Assembly (NCBI GenBank): GCA_021521415.1
Contig: JAIQDT010003848.1
Span: 186,001-250,000, forward strand
DNA: 64,000 nt
Origin: Bidens hawaiensis
Lineage: Eukaryota; Streptophyta; Magnoliopsida; Asterales; Asteraceae
Direction: 5' to 3'
Under the pieces are notes generated by a model, which worked only from the letters and a program-made list of their open reading frames with translations, was not told the DNA's origin and ran no database searches. Shown here one piece after another: positions 1 through 11,303 of the stretch (positions are counted from its first letter, which is position 1; every line of letters begins with the position of its first letter). Made by a program: the position numbers and the translations under genes.

Positions 1-63
1 ATCTTGTTGATCCTGTGGAGGTTGTTCTGGTGGTGGTTGATTTTGTTGTTCTTGATCAGCCAT
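1..63 (-). CDS. Start of a retrotransposon gag-like polyprotein (cut by window edge)
   Basis: Reading the minus strand from an ATG at 63 gives 21 codons, a start rich in Gln, Pro and Asp (MADQEQQNQPPPEQPPQDQQ), before the window ends. Low-complexity Q/P-rich starts are common in plant gag polyproteins, and a tRNA-Met primer site and an LTR lie upstream on the same strand at 5860-6301, so I read this as the gag start of that element. No gag domain is visible in so few residues, and a Gln-rich host exon cannot be excluded. Confidence 0.45.
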   Translation of the reverse strand, partial: MADQEQQNQPPPEQPPQDQQD

Positions 64-1850
64 GTTTTACTATATAAATAAAATTGAATATGAGAAGAGA
101 TATCAAAATATATCAACATATCTATAGATGGTGTATATACGTAATCAAGGGATATGTATAATTAATATATTTACACGTATTAGACGTTTTAAATTCTTTA
201 ATTAAATTAATTGAACATCTAGTTAATATAATTAAATTAAAAAAAATGAAATGTCATTCGTTAACTTCTCACTGATTCGTTACAATACTGTAACGAATCA
301 TGCGATTCGCTATCAAGTAAATTAACTAAAGAACTGGACATAGCGAATTACTATATGATTTTGACGAACTAACATCAAGTTCGTTATATTTTAAGCGAAT
401 CCACAACTGATTCATGGAATGCCTTATTCGCACAGCTAGTTCGTGTAGAATCTTACCGAATTGGACACGAAACAGTCCCAACTCGCTAAGACTAACGAAT
501 GGTCAAAAATTAAGACTTTTTCTTTTACTCGCATAGTCAAGGTCAAAATCAGGAAGAACAACAACAGTCAACATTATAAACCCAGATTCAATTTGGCCAT
601 AACTATCGTTGAATCATCGAGATAATGATCTCGTTGTACTCGGAATCACGCTCTTAAGCTAAGATCGATGAGATTGAGACTCAATATCTCTAACTACCTA
701 GGTTAAATGAACCCACTGTAGACACCGATAACAAGTAATCATAATTAACCCAGCAAACAACAATCAAATGATGATTGAAGTCCACCAAGGGTATCGAAAT
801 CACATTCCGATCACAATGACAGCTAAATCATCAAGTTATTAACATAAATTATACATAAATAGGTTTAAAAAACTCGGAAACCCTTAAAAATCAATTATTT
901 TTCTATCAAATCACAACCATTTTTGACGAAAATTAGATCGCAATAATCGTCTATACCTAAGAAACTCAAATATATCCTTGAAATGTCAAAACGAGAAGGT
1001 CGAAATTTCAGAGAAAATTAGAACAGAGTTTCTTTAAGGTGAAGAAAGAAGGCGAATAGTGGAGAACTGTTCGTTTTTCTTGTCTTTTATAACCTTGCAC
1101 GCAACCCGAGGTACAGCTGGCACGAAGTAGGCACTTCGTTTTAATTAAAGTTAGCGAATTAGCCCATTCGCTAATTCATTCGTTACCTTAGGTTAGCGAA
1201 TTACTTCCTGATTCGTTGCTTGATTCGTTAAATATGCATAACGAATGGGATGATTCGTTATAGAGTGCGGAAGCGAATTAGGTGAGCGAACCAGAAGCTA
1301 GTTCGCTAAAGAATCACCTAGTTCGTTATCCATAAATAACGAATTGGATTTTAACGAAATAAAATCTTTCATTTAATATTAAATTAAATAATTAAAAGAA
1401 TTAAATAATAGAATTATCGAGAATCATTTTATCTCGATTACTAAAATACCTTAAAAACATTTCATTTTTCCGAAACATAAGTTAAGAAATATTTAAAAAG
1501 AAAAAGAAAGAAAATCTTTTTGGTATTTTGTAAAATAAAGAATAAAGATTATCCGAATCATAAAAATAGACAATATTTTTGTGTTTTTCAATGATTTATC
1601 AAACGAAATATATTTTTGTATTCTTGTTGAGTTTTGAGCAGAGAATCATATTGACCAAATTGCCCTTCCATCACAGTTTTATATTTCAGCGATATTATGA
1701 CTGGCGTTAAGTCGGTCATTGATATTGTTGTCCACTTAAATCTTATAACAAACCTTCGAGCATTTTTGTGATATGATTTATGGTTCAATTAGCGCACAGA
1801 ATATCAGAAACTATCAGCCCTTAATCTCGGTTCAAGCTTAATTTGATTTT
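64..1850 (-). other. Leader of the minus-strand LTR element, first part, motif-rich
   Basis: No gene is visible. The stretch is AT-rich and carries many copies of ATTCGTTA or its complement TAACGAAT, with ATTCGCTA variants, concentrated at 250-530 and 1130-1350. The same motif fills 4750-5260 and the LTR at 6065-6235, which ties these separated pieces to one element. Short open frames here, such as one at 1588-1788, look random. Confidence 0.5.
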
Positions 1851-2857
1851 TGCCAAATCACCCCAACTTGACTTAAACCATTATAATGTTGATCAAAATT
1901 TTTGATACTAATTGAGAACTTTTGAGCAATGCATCAAGTTTCCTTTACTGTGAGTGAGTATGCACGAGTCCATCTGTCGGCTTACATACATTGTATCCCC
2001 TGGGGTCCATTTCTTATTGGTATTAAGACGCACGCAAGGGAGGAACAATTGTATGACTAACAACGTATTTTGATCAAGTCAATAATTTAGATTGTACAAA
2101 GTACAGCGGTGATCAAGTTTAATGACTTTGGGTTTGCTTCTTAAAAGCGAGTGAAATATTCATGCTTATGAATACCCAGATGATTAAGCCGCATAAAGAC
2201 TCACAGTGTCCAGAATCCTAACGCTTGTTATTTGCTTTATTTTATTTTTGGGTGAACAATAAATATAAGGCTTGAGTATGACTGGTTATTACATTTCTGC
2301 CATCCTCACCGAGACTTTTGCTAGAGACTAACACCTCTTTCAATTTGGCTTTTCTTTAAGTTTATATCACTTACTTTGCTCTAACAGCTTGTTTAAGACC
2401 TATCAATGCACCAATGATTAAGCACACAGTCTTTTAAGCTTATTTCTTTCTAGATTTGGGGTCAAATAATCAATGTACTATCATTTTCTCTTTTTGCTTC
2501 AAAAACTCAAAATTTTGAGGAGCATAAAATGATTTAAAGATTGCCCCAATTAACTTAAGTTCACAAATTAATGGCTATCCTATTCATCTACAAGTAGAGA
2601 ACAGGACCAAGACATGCAAGCATGTTTTACAAACTTAAATAACTGACTAAATTCTCAGCTAAAATAAAATAGAATACTTAATGAACGCCCCAAATACTTT
2701 CCATTTGTCCGATAAATGGCTAACCCGAAGATTTCAAGAAATTATCAGGACCAAACATATACAAGTATATGTCCTTCAAAATAGAAGCAAATGACATTAT
2801 TTTCAGCGATCATAAGTGAAAATCTTTTTGGTTTTTTTTTTACAAACTAAAACCACA
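1851..2857 (-). repeat. Long LTR of a SIRE/Maximus-like copia element, minus orientation
   Basis: About 1 kb that is repeated, inverted, at 3608-4617 with only scattered mismatches. On the minus strand it starts TGTGGTTTTAG and ends TTTGGCA, fitting TG...CA ends. It lies just downstream of a copia RNase H fragment (3590-3175) and a polypurine tract (3120-3104), the expected place for a 3' LTR. The length and the A/T-rich spacer before it fit the SIRE lineage, whose LTRs are typically around 1 kb. The lineage call is inference. Confidence 0.6.
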
Positions 2858-3120
2858 ATCTTTTTGTCTTTTCGGATTTTCTTTACAAAACATAAAAATT
2901 CACACTCTTTTTGACTTTTTCAAATGGTTTTCTATACAAACAAAAATCACAATCTTTTTGGAATTTTCTAATTTTAAAATGTTTTTGGTTTTTCAGAAAA
3001 TATAAAAACATAAAAACACACTATTTTTGATTTTTTAGTATTTTTCAATGTTTTTGGATTTTATCTATACAAACGAAAAATACAATCTTTTTGTATTTTC
3101 TAGATTTTCTCCCCCTAAAA
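2858..3120 (-). promoter_or_regulatory. Polypurine tract and A/T-rich degenerate repeats before the 3' LTR
   Basis: On the minus strand, positions 3120-3104 read TTTTAGGGGGAGAAAATC, a typical polypurine tract for plus-strand priming in LTR retrotransposons. Between it and the LTR the sequence repeats a loose unit of about 45 bases built on 'caatctttttg' and 'tacaaa' (for example near 2855, 2910, 2950 and 3085). Such multiplied tracts are seen in SIRE-type elements. Confidence 0.5.
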
Positions 3121-3174
3121 CTAAAATAAATTATAAAAGAAAAAAAATAACAGAAAATAAAGATAGTCATCCTT

Positions 3175-3590
3175 GTTTAAGGATATCAGCGAGGGTCTTC
3201 AATCCGTTTAAACCAAGCAAAAATTTAAAATGTGTTTTATCAAAAGCTTTGGTAAATAGATCGGCTTTTTGAAAATCAGTGTGCACTTTCTCAAGATCGA
3301 TTAATTTCTTTTCATAGCAATCCCGTATAAAATGATATCAAATTTCGATATGTTTAGTTTTAGAATGTTGTACGGGATTCTTGGTGATACTAATAGCAGC
3401 AGAATTATCAATCAGGATAGGAGTAGTAAGAAACTTCAAACCGTAGTCGCGAAGATGTTGTTGTATCCACAAAACCTGGAAACAGCAACTCGAGGCTGCA
3501 ACATACTCAGCTTCGGCGGTTGAAGTGGAGACCGTTGTCTTCTTCTTACACTGCCAGGAAACAAGCCGGTTTCCTAAAAATTGATACATC
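3175..3590 (-). pseudogene. C-terminal RNase H fragment of a Ty1/copia polyprotein
   Basis: The minus strand encodes about 135 residues of copia RNase H: FLGNRLVSWQCKK, then TAEAEYVA (the conserved Glu), then LIDNSAAISI (a conserved Asp), then the C-terminal block ending near KADLFTKAF. An in-frame TGA interrupts the reading just after HIEI (near 3337), where an Arg codon is usual, so the copy is dead. The 5' side stops abruptly near 3590; reverse transcriptase, integrase and gag are absent. It belongs with the LTR at 1851-2857. Confidence 0.8.
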
Positions 3591-3607
3591 GATTATATCA
3601 AAATCGA

Positions 3608-4617
3608 TATTGTGGTTTTAGTTTGTAAAGAGAAAACCAAAAAGATTTTCACTTATGATCGCTGAAAATTATGTCATTTGCTTCTATTTTGAAGGACATA
3701 TACTTGTATATGTTTGGTCCTGATAATTTCTTGAAATCTTCGGGTTAGCCATTTATCTGACAAATGGAAAGTATTTGGGGCGTTCATTAAGTATTCTATT
3801 TTATTTTAGCTGAGAATTTAGTCAGTTATTTAAGTTTGTAAAACATGCTTGCATGTCTTGGTCCTGTTCTCTACTTGTAGATGAATAGGATAGCCATTAA
3901 TTTGTGAACTTAAGTTAACTGGGGCAATCTTTAAATCATTTTATGCTCCTCAAAATTTTGAGTTTTTTGAAGCAAAAAGAGAAAATGATAGTACATTGAT
4001 TATTTGACCACAAATCTAGAAAGAAATAAGCTTAAAAGACTGTGTGCTTAATCATTGGTGCATTGATAGGTCTTAAACAAGCTGTTAGAATAAAGTAAGT
4101 GATATAAACTTAAAGAAAAGCCAAATTGAAAGAGGTGTTAGTCTCTAGCAAAAGTCTCGGTGAGATGGCAGAAATGTAATAACCAGTCATACTCAAGCCT
4201 TATATTTGTTGTTCACCCAAAAATAAAATAAAGCAAATAACAAGCGTTAGGATTCTGGACACTGTGAGTCTTTATGCGGCATAATCATCTGGGTATTCAT
4301 AAGCATGAATATTTCACTCGCTTTTAAGAAGCAAACCCAAAGTCATTAAACTTGATCACCGCTGTACTTTGTACAATCTAAATTACTGACTTGATCAAAA
4401 TCCGTTGTTAGTCATACAATTGTTCCTCCTTTGCGTGCGTCTTAATACCAATAAGAAACGGGCCCCAGGGGATACAATGTATGTAAGCCGACAGATGGAC
4501 TCGTGCATACTCACTCACAGTAAAGGAAACTTGATGCATTACTCAAAAGTTCTCAATTAGTATCAAAAATTTTGATCAACATTATAATGGTTTAAGTCAA
4601 GTTGGGGTGATTTGGCA
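3608..4617 (+). repeat. Second copy of the SIRE-like LTR, opposite orientation
   Basis: This is the reverse complement of 1851-2857 with few differences (two are near 2009 versus 4458). It starts TGTGGTTTTAG and ends TTTGGCA on the plus strand. There is no primer-binding site after it and no polypurine tract before it, and no matching 5-bp flanks (left 'gatat', right 'aaacg'), so it is not the normal partner LTR. It may be a solo LTR or the product of an inversion. With 1851-2857 it forms an inverted repeat with 1-kb arms and a ~750-base spacer. Confidence 0.7.
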
Positions 4618-5859
4618 AAACGCCAAAAATTCACCGAAAATTTTCGAAAAATAAATTTTAACGCCAAAATTTTCAAGAATGAAAACTCACTTACGAGGAG
4701 TATTCAGGAAAAAATTCACTTAAGAAAATTTTTCCCGCCATTTTACTTTTTTTTTAACGAATTATCTCTCTAATTCGTTACAAATATACATATTCACTCC
4801 ATTCGTTACATTAGTTCGTGCTCTCCATTCGTCAAGCAATAACTCATTCGTTACACACTTAACGAATCAACTCAATTCTTTATAAATTACCATTTTAATT
4901 CGTTATAACAATCCTCATTCGTTATAACAGTTACACGAATGGCCTCCCATTCGTTAAGAATTCCAATTCGTCATACACATAACCTTAATTCGTTACCAAT
5001 ACCTTAACGAATCACCTTAACGAAATAACTTAACGAATTGCTTTAATTCGTTATTTTTAACTTAACGAATCAGCTTCACGAATTGCCTTAATTCGTTACA
5101 TATACCTTAACGAATTAGCTTAACGAATCACTCTAATTCGTTATCATAACCTTAACGAATTACCTTAATGAATAATCTTAATTCGTTAACTTTTCCATAA
5201 CGAATTGCTACAGTGATTCATTAGACTTTCCTAACGAATCAGCTACAGTAATAACGAATCAGGTTGTTGGATCTGAACTGCTTCGCCGGAAAAACGAAAT
5301 TCACCGGAAAAATCAGTTATCTTGCCGGAAAACTCAGATCCGGCCGGAATCTGGATTTTTTGAACTTCATCCATGGTGAAATCATCAAAACACCATAAAT
5401 AACCATGAAAATCTACCCGAACACTCGGATTTTCACCACGATTCCGAATATATCAACCATTAAACTTAACAACCATTAATTCAACATCAATTAACTTAAC
5501 CCATATCATGCTCTTCCATGGTGAAACCTTCAATTCACCATAATTAACCACCAAATTCCACAGAAACATGAGGATTTCAATTCTAAACACAAATCCATCA
5601 TCCAATTAACTTAACAATCACTAAATCATCATAAACCGAATCAAAAGTTAACATGCTCTTCCATGGTGAATCACTCAATACACCATAACTTAACACCAAC
5701 TTACACAGGAAGCTACATCTTCCATCAATAAACATGAATTCACTCTCAAATCCACCAATAACACACTAATTTACTCTAGATCTGACCAAAACCCGAAGAA
5801 CACGAAGAACACGAAAAACTCAGATTCATACCTTAATCGAAGTATCGAGAGCAGCTCTT
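4618..5859 (-). other. Leader of the minus-strand LTR element, second part
   Basis: No gene is visible. 4750-5260 is packed with ATTCGTTA/TAACGAAT motifs spaced roughly 15-35 bases apart. 5366-5800 holds about three degenerate units of roughly 145 bases, each with the phrase 'cttccatggtgaa' (near 5366, 5513 and 5653). The region lies immediately downstream, on the minus strand, of the primer-binding site at 5860-5871, so it is read as transcribed leader. Confidence 0.45.
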
Positions 5860-5871
5860 GCTCTGATACCA
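5860..5871 (-). promoter_or_regulatory. Primer-binding site, initiator tRNA-Met type
   Basis: The minus strand reads TGGTATCAGAGC, the classic plant LTR-retrotransposon primer-binding site complementary to the 3' end of initiator tRNA-Met, two bases inside the LTR end at 5874. It fixes the orientation of the surrounding element as minus. Confidence 0.85.
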
Positions 5872-5873
5872 AT

Positions 5874-6301
5874 TGTAGAGAACGTCACGGATCTAGCCGC
5901 TATGATACATCGATTATATGATACGAACACATATACGTTAAATACGGTTTATTGATAAATTATGAATAAATTACATAATAACTTATGGAGAACCTCACAT
6001 CTCTCATGTGTGTGAACTCACATAATTATGAATGGGAGCATCCTATATATAGGCTGCACACTCCCATTCGTTAACTTAAGCCTAATTCGCTAAGTTAAGG
6101 CTAATAACTTAACGAACCAGTTCTCATTCGTTATGCTACCATAACGAATGAGCTTATACCTTAACGAACTAGCCTAGCATATAACGAATGGACCTCATTC
6201 GCTATACAAACCATAGCGAATGGGCCATTTACAATAAATAAACAATCTAGACTATGTATAACTTATTCGAATGCTACAGACAACCATTTCGTGCACTAAC
6301 A
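5874..6301 (-). repeat. 5' LTR of the minus-strand element
   Basis: About 428 bases with TG...CA ends: the minus strand begins TGTTAGTGCACG at 6301 and ends CTCTACA at 5874, directly before the primer site. It contains a TATA-like 'tatatatagg' around 6043-6052 (complement strand), and nine or so ATTCGTTA-type motifs at 6065-6235. Its partner LTR is outside the window. Confidence 0.75.
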
Positions 6302-7400
6302 TCCCCCGTTTTCCCTTTTATGTTTTGGGGGTAACATGCATACTTATTCAAAACAAGAATGATTTATTATACACTTTTCTCAAACCACAAACTTTAGGGT
6401 ATATGATACTTGGAATACTTGCTCTTTTGTGTGTTATATGCCTCATATGCTTTACGTGCACAAGTGTTTATTTTTATGTTGTTGTTGAGCCTCATTAAGT
6501 ATGATCATACGCTCTCCTAACTACTTAGCCTTGTGCTAGTAGAATAGGGTCTCATTATCCAAGTATGTCGGTTGTTACCGAGTAGAAAGGATCCTCATTA
6601 CATATGTTTTTATATACCACAATTGATGCTTTTATTTATAGTCTTATATACGTTTGTGGATTTCGCTCATATTATATATACTCAAACTATGAAATTTCTC
6701 ACCAACATACGTGTTGACAAAATATTATTTTATGCATTGTTACAGGTTTGACTTTTATCGACTTGAGGACTTGAAGAAAAACGTTACCAAGACTATTAGG
6801 ATATCAGTAAAACGAACAATATAATTGTTTACTTGTGTTCAATTTGTTTGTATGACCAAGATGTGTTGTTTATTGATTTGTGAAATAAATGAGTTGTTTA
6901 AATATTGTCAATTTAATAGTGTCTTGTGTTTTGGGCAATCGGTTGCACCCCGGCATGTTCCGCCTTGGGTCGGGGTGATAGCCCTGTAACACTGTACCAT
7001 GCTTGAGTTAAACCCTGCCCGATGTTACTTGGAATATATCATTACTCACATAAAGCTTACTCAGACCACTGTATTATTAATGAATATCTTGCCCGATCTT
7101 CCAATCACTTGGCTTCGTGAGCTTGGTTAGCCAAGAGCTTACCCGGAGGTAAACCTTACTCGGCTATGAAGAACAAACTTGCTAGATATAATGAACCCTG
7201 CCCGGATATACACTAACTAATGAACCCTGCCCGGTATGCACTAAAGAAGACTTCTAACCTTACCCGATAGGCAAAATATCATGCCCGGCTATGTAAAACC
7301 TTGCTCGGATGTCTCAGGTGTGCCCGGCTCCATACTTAGCGATTTCTGAGGAGGTTGAGAAGATTCCAATATCCCTTATGATCATTTTTTAGGTCAAATC
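6302..7400 (+). other. Old gypsy-type LTR remnant and degenerate 'gcccgg' repeats
   Basis: No gene is visible. 6908-6972 (gggcaatcg...cggcatgttccgcc...ggtcggggtg) resembles the reverse complement of the LTR end at 63834-63910, so this is a relic of the same LTR family in the opposite orientation. 7010-7330 has loosely repeated units of 30-45 bases built on 'ccctgcccgg' or 'cttgcccg'. A 75-codon hydrophobic reading frame at 6271-6498 has no recognisable family and may be chance. Confidence 0.4.
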
Positions 7401-7784
7401 TTGACTCAACACTAATATACTTTTACAATTAAATAAACCAAAATTAAATAGAAAACTTTTGATTGGTTAGAATCTCTTCTCGCACTTCTCAACATAAAAA
7501 CACTTAAAGCATGAGGTACATGTGTTAGTAAGGGTAAACATGTCTTTTAAACACAATCCATTCAACTTACAAGTTTGGTCCCTCATCTTTAACTATATTA
7601 TGTTTTAATTTAACTTGTAAACTAACTTTCCACCCATGATTTTTAAACGACTACAACCTTTTCATACGTTAATATTTTTATAAACAAATTGCACCATAAA
7701 AACGAGTATTTTATTCTCTTTAAATTGGATATGATATTGTTGTAATTTTTTTTTCATTTTAAATAAATTAATATGTTACGTAGG

Positions 7785-8313
7785 GGTGTTCAGTGTCGGT
7801 TTTTGATGGTTTTTAAGTTAAACTTGTGAGTCCAACCGTTAATACTGATTTCTTGTCGTCCAAAACCAAACTCAACCATTGAAAGTTAAAACCGAATCGT
7901 TACTAACGGCCTGGTTCCAGTTTAGTTTCACAGTTTAAACTTTAATAATAAATTTAGTTTAAAATAATTAATAATTTAAATGTATCATCAATTTTAACTA
8001 AAAACCAACATAATATGATACTTGAGAAGATCATAAATAAAAAATGTTAATTTTAGCCACATAAATGGTAAATATTAATGGAAGATCTAGGACATGAAAT
8101 AATAACAATAAAGATTACAAAAGGAATCATATTGCAATTAGGTTAATTTACAGTCTTTTCTGGTTTCATAGCCGGTTGCCGATATAAACCGCGAACCAAC
8201 CGTTCACCACGTTTTTAAAATAATGAAACCGACCAACAAACCGAAAGTAAAAAAGAAAAAGAAAAAAGAAGTCAAACCAATGACCGATTTCAAGGTTTTA
8301 ACCGAACATTAAA
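7785..8313. repeat. MITE-like element with imperfect terminal inverted repeats
   Basis: The left end GGGGTGTTCAGTGTCGGTTT and the reverse complement of the right end (AAGTGTTTAATGTTCGGTTT) agree in about 15 of 20 bases. The interior carries several 'aaaccg/cggttt' motifs near both ends, as in hAT-derived MITEs. No convincing target duplication was found, so the exact ends are uncertain. Just upstream, 7640-7755 belongs to a dispersed family also seen at 15335-15440 and, inverted, at 61010-61150. Confidence 0.4.
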
Positions 8314-8345
8314 CACTTATATTTGTATGTGATTAACGGAATCAA

Positions 8346-8377
8346 ACACCCGCTGTATCGCGCGGGCACCCGTCTAG
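8346..8377 (+). mobile_element. Helitron 3' terminus
   Basis: The sequence cacccgctgtatcgcgcggg forms a short GC-rich hairpin (CCCGC with GCGGG), followed about ten bases later by CTAG and then T. Hairpin plus CTRR followed by T is the signature of a Helitron 3' end. The matching 5' TC end was not located, so element length is unknown; 7400-8345 is probably part of it, with the MITE at 7785-8313 nested inside. Confidence 0.55.
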
Positions 8378-8435
8378 TGAAAAATAATAAGGATCAAGAA
8401 TAAAGATTGGTTAATGTATGTAAAGTTGTGTTTTG

Positions 8436-8850
8436 GTAGAAAGGTTGGCCTTCAAAATAGATTTTTAAAGATTTATTTATTTTTTTTAAACTTTTTTTAT
8501 TTAAAAACTTTGTTGTTTTCGATTAGATTGTTAACGTGTTGTAGTTGGAGTTTCAATAGAAATGAAATGTAACATGAGATGATGATACTTTCTTCATATA
8601 AGTAGAGTTAGAAATAGTGAACAACAATGAGGATGAATGCAAAGAAACAGATAATGCCTGGGGATATAATTTGAATTAATTTTGTTTTGGAAGTAAGAAA
8701 AAGAAAGGGGATTTAATCAGGGCGGTTGGCCTTCAAAACAGATTTTTAAATATTTGTTCTCTCTGAAATCTTTGTTGTTTTTGAATAGATTGTTAAAAGC
8801 GTTTTAGTTGGAGGTTCAGTTGAAATGAAATGAAATGTAACATGAGATAT
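8436..8850. repeat. Diverged direct duplication, about 280-base period
   Basis: 8441-8580 and 8722-8850 share blocks such as 'ggttggccttcaaaa', 'agatttttaaa', 'tttgttgttt', 'gattgttaa' and 'gaaatgtaacatgagat'. No coding content is visible. 8850-9045 shows nothing I can name. Confidence 0.5.
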
Positions 8851-9045
8851 GAGATATGAGTGTTCGGAGTTCAGTTGAAATATAGCATGATTTTGGGGAA
8901 GTACATAATCACGACTACAAATTGAAGTTTGTGGATGATTCTTCATAACTAGAGCGAGTGGTTCGTGCATGTGGGTATAACTCCAGTTTCATGAACCATC
9001 TATCATTGAGAAAAGCGTAACAGTGATTGATGATCATTTGTCAAT

Positions 9046-9235
9046 TAATACCGATTGGGATTGAAACCTTAGTTAATACCGATTGGGATTGAAACCTTAG
9101 GGGAGGCGGGCTGGTGCGTGAGGGGCTCCCATCATGATAGCCGCACGAACACCGCCGCCGGTCCCCCATCACGCATTGGAGGTGCGTGATAGCAATCACG
9201 CAAGTGAGGGGGGAGATTTCGAGGAGGGAGCCGTT

Positions 9236-9240
<5 letters not shown>
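9046..9240. repeat. 28-base tandem duplication next to a GC-rich island with a hairpin
   Basis: A 28-base unit beginning 'ttaataccgattggg' occurs twice back to back (9046-9073 and 9074-9101). It is followed by an unusually GC-rich stretch (9095-9240) in an AT-rich setting. Within it ATCACGCA, seven bases, and TGCGTGAT form a perfect 8-bp stem around 9168-9190, and further 'cacgc' words recur. It may be the end of a MITE; I found no partner end. Confidence 0.45.
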
Positions 9241-9309
<69 letters not shown>

Positions 9310-9537
9310 AGTTTCCTAACAATGATAAGAACTAATAGATTTTTAACATGTGCATTACAACATATGGTGAAAGAACAAATCTAGGAAACTATGTCGGTTA
9401 TAATGGTATAAGAGTAATTCTAGGAAACTATGACGGTTTTTGATAATTTTAAATCTCAACCATTGATTAACATGATCCAATGGCTATGATTTATTCTTAG
9501 TCTTCCTAGGAAACTACTTGTTTTTAGGATAACCCTC

Positions 9538-9608
<71 letters not shown>

Positions 9609-10093
9609 GAAAAATGTTCAAATAAGAATAAGAAGTTTCCTAAAAATGGTAAGAACCAACAAAATTTTGACATTTGGCATTACAAATTATGGTGAAAGAA
9701 CAATTCTATGAAACTATGTCGGTTATTGGTAATTTTAAATCTCAACCATTGATTAACATGATCCAATGACTATGATTTATTCTTAGTCTACCTAGGAAAC
9801 TACTTATTTTTAGGATAACTTTCTCATATATATATATAGAAAAATGTTCAAATAAAAAGAAAGAGTTTCCTAAGAATGATAAGAACCAATAAATTTTTGA
9901 CGAGTGACATTACAACATATGGTGAAAGAACAATTCTAAGAAACTTTGTCGGTTATAGTTGTGAAAGAGTAATTATAGGAAACTATGTCGGTTTTTGGTA
10001 ATTTTAAATCTCAACCATTGACTTAAATGATTCAATGGCTATGATTTATTTCTAGTCTTCCTAGAAAACTACTTCTTTTTAATATAACCCTCC

Positions 10094-10116
<23 letters not shown>
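9238..10116. repeat. Three tandem MITE-like units separated by (TA)n tracts
   Basis: Units at about 9305-9540, 9607-9826 and 9838-10095 share 'gtttcctaa', 'ggtgaaagaacaa', 'ggaaactatgtcggtt', 'atctcaaccattgatt' and 'aggataac...tc'. All lie in the same orientation. They are separated and flanked by (TA)n tracts at 9238-9304, 9541-9600, 9826-9838 and 10095-10116. The arrangement suggests repeated insertion into, or unequal crossing-over between, TA microsatellites. No coding capacity. Confidence 0.6.
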
Positions 10117-10126
<10 letters not shown>

Positions 10127-11303
10127 ATTAAAACTCATCACATCACACCACTACCCCTAGTAAATTTCACCACATGTGATGAATTTGGACTTGATGAGGT
10201 TGCACACCACCGTTATGTGTGAAGAGAATGGAACCACCCCTCCCCTTAGAATAGAAATGAAGTTGTACTTGTCTACAAGTGTCCTGTCCTACTCCTACCT
10301 TTGAGACATTATTATTAACAAATCAAATCACAAAAGTGCTCAAAGTAACAACACAAGTTACAACTAAAGAGATTTGTAATTAATATATGTGTAACTATTG
10401 TTCGGTTAAGGGTTTTCAAATTCATCGAAAGAAATATTAGTAACGATATTTTTCATGTTAGTAAAAAGAAGAGGCTAGTGTGTGTATAGAAGTCTAGAAT
10501 AGACTAACCAGTTAATGTTAACCATCACAGAACCTTCACAAGTATGCATTCACATTCACCACAATCATTCCCTCTCGTCTTATGTTCCTATTACTCACTT
10601 GGTAACTCTCATGTTCTTATATCGGTATCGAACGGAATCGGTTCTAAATTACCGATCCCAATTTTATTAAAAACTTGGTATCAATACCGGTACAAAAATG
10701 TTCACTTTGAATTTCCCGTTACCATTTTGTTTAAAAACTTGGTATCATAGACAAAGTATCATAGACAAAAATTTAGTAGATATCGGTACCGATTTTGAAT
10801 TTCTCGTTACCATTTTTTTCTAAAAACCTAATACCAGTATCTTTAGAAAAAATGGTAACCGGAAATTTAGAATCTTTAATTCATTAAACACGTGGTATCA
10901 TAGACAAAAATTTTGTCCGGTTTAACTTTATACCACACCCCTACAAATTATTTAATTATATAATACTTCCACGTGTTTAAAATACATTAATTATTTATAT
11001 ATTTTTGTATGTATAAACATTCAATTTATCACCTTATGCTTTATAGGCTAAAACAAACCAACATTTAATTCATTATTTTGAATTAGAACAGAAGTAAGAG
11101 AAAAAATAGCATCTAATATCTTCAAGATTCTAATAATACCATCCATCCATCCATCCATCCATCATCAACAAAAGAACACTATTAACATGAAATGAAACAA
11201 CCTTCCAACAAAACATTGAACTAAAAAATTGCAGTTTCTCATCCCAGTTAATCATTTGTTCTGCAAACACTACTCCTCCATACCTTCACATGTCATCTGT
11301 CAA
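10117..11303. other. Intergenic sequence downstream of the cyclin gene
   Basis: No gene is visible. 10620-10940 contains two to three degenerate copies of a unit with 'atcggtaccg', 'gaatttcccgttaccatttt' and 'aacttggtat'. 11143-11163 is a (CCAT)n microsatellite. The 3' untranslated region of the cyclin gene lies just below 11304; its end cannot be fixed by eye. Confidence 0.4.

Noticed and set aside
9041..9322. Minus-strand frame of 93 codons
   Set aside because: Its N-terminal third is Tyr-Ile repeats from the (TA)n tract.
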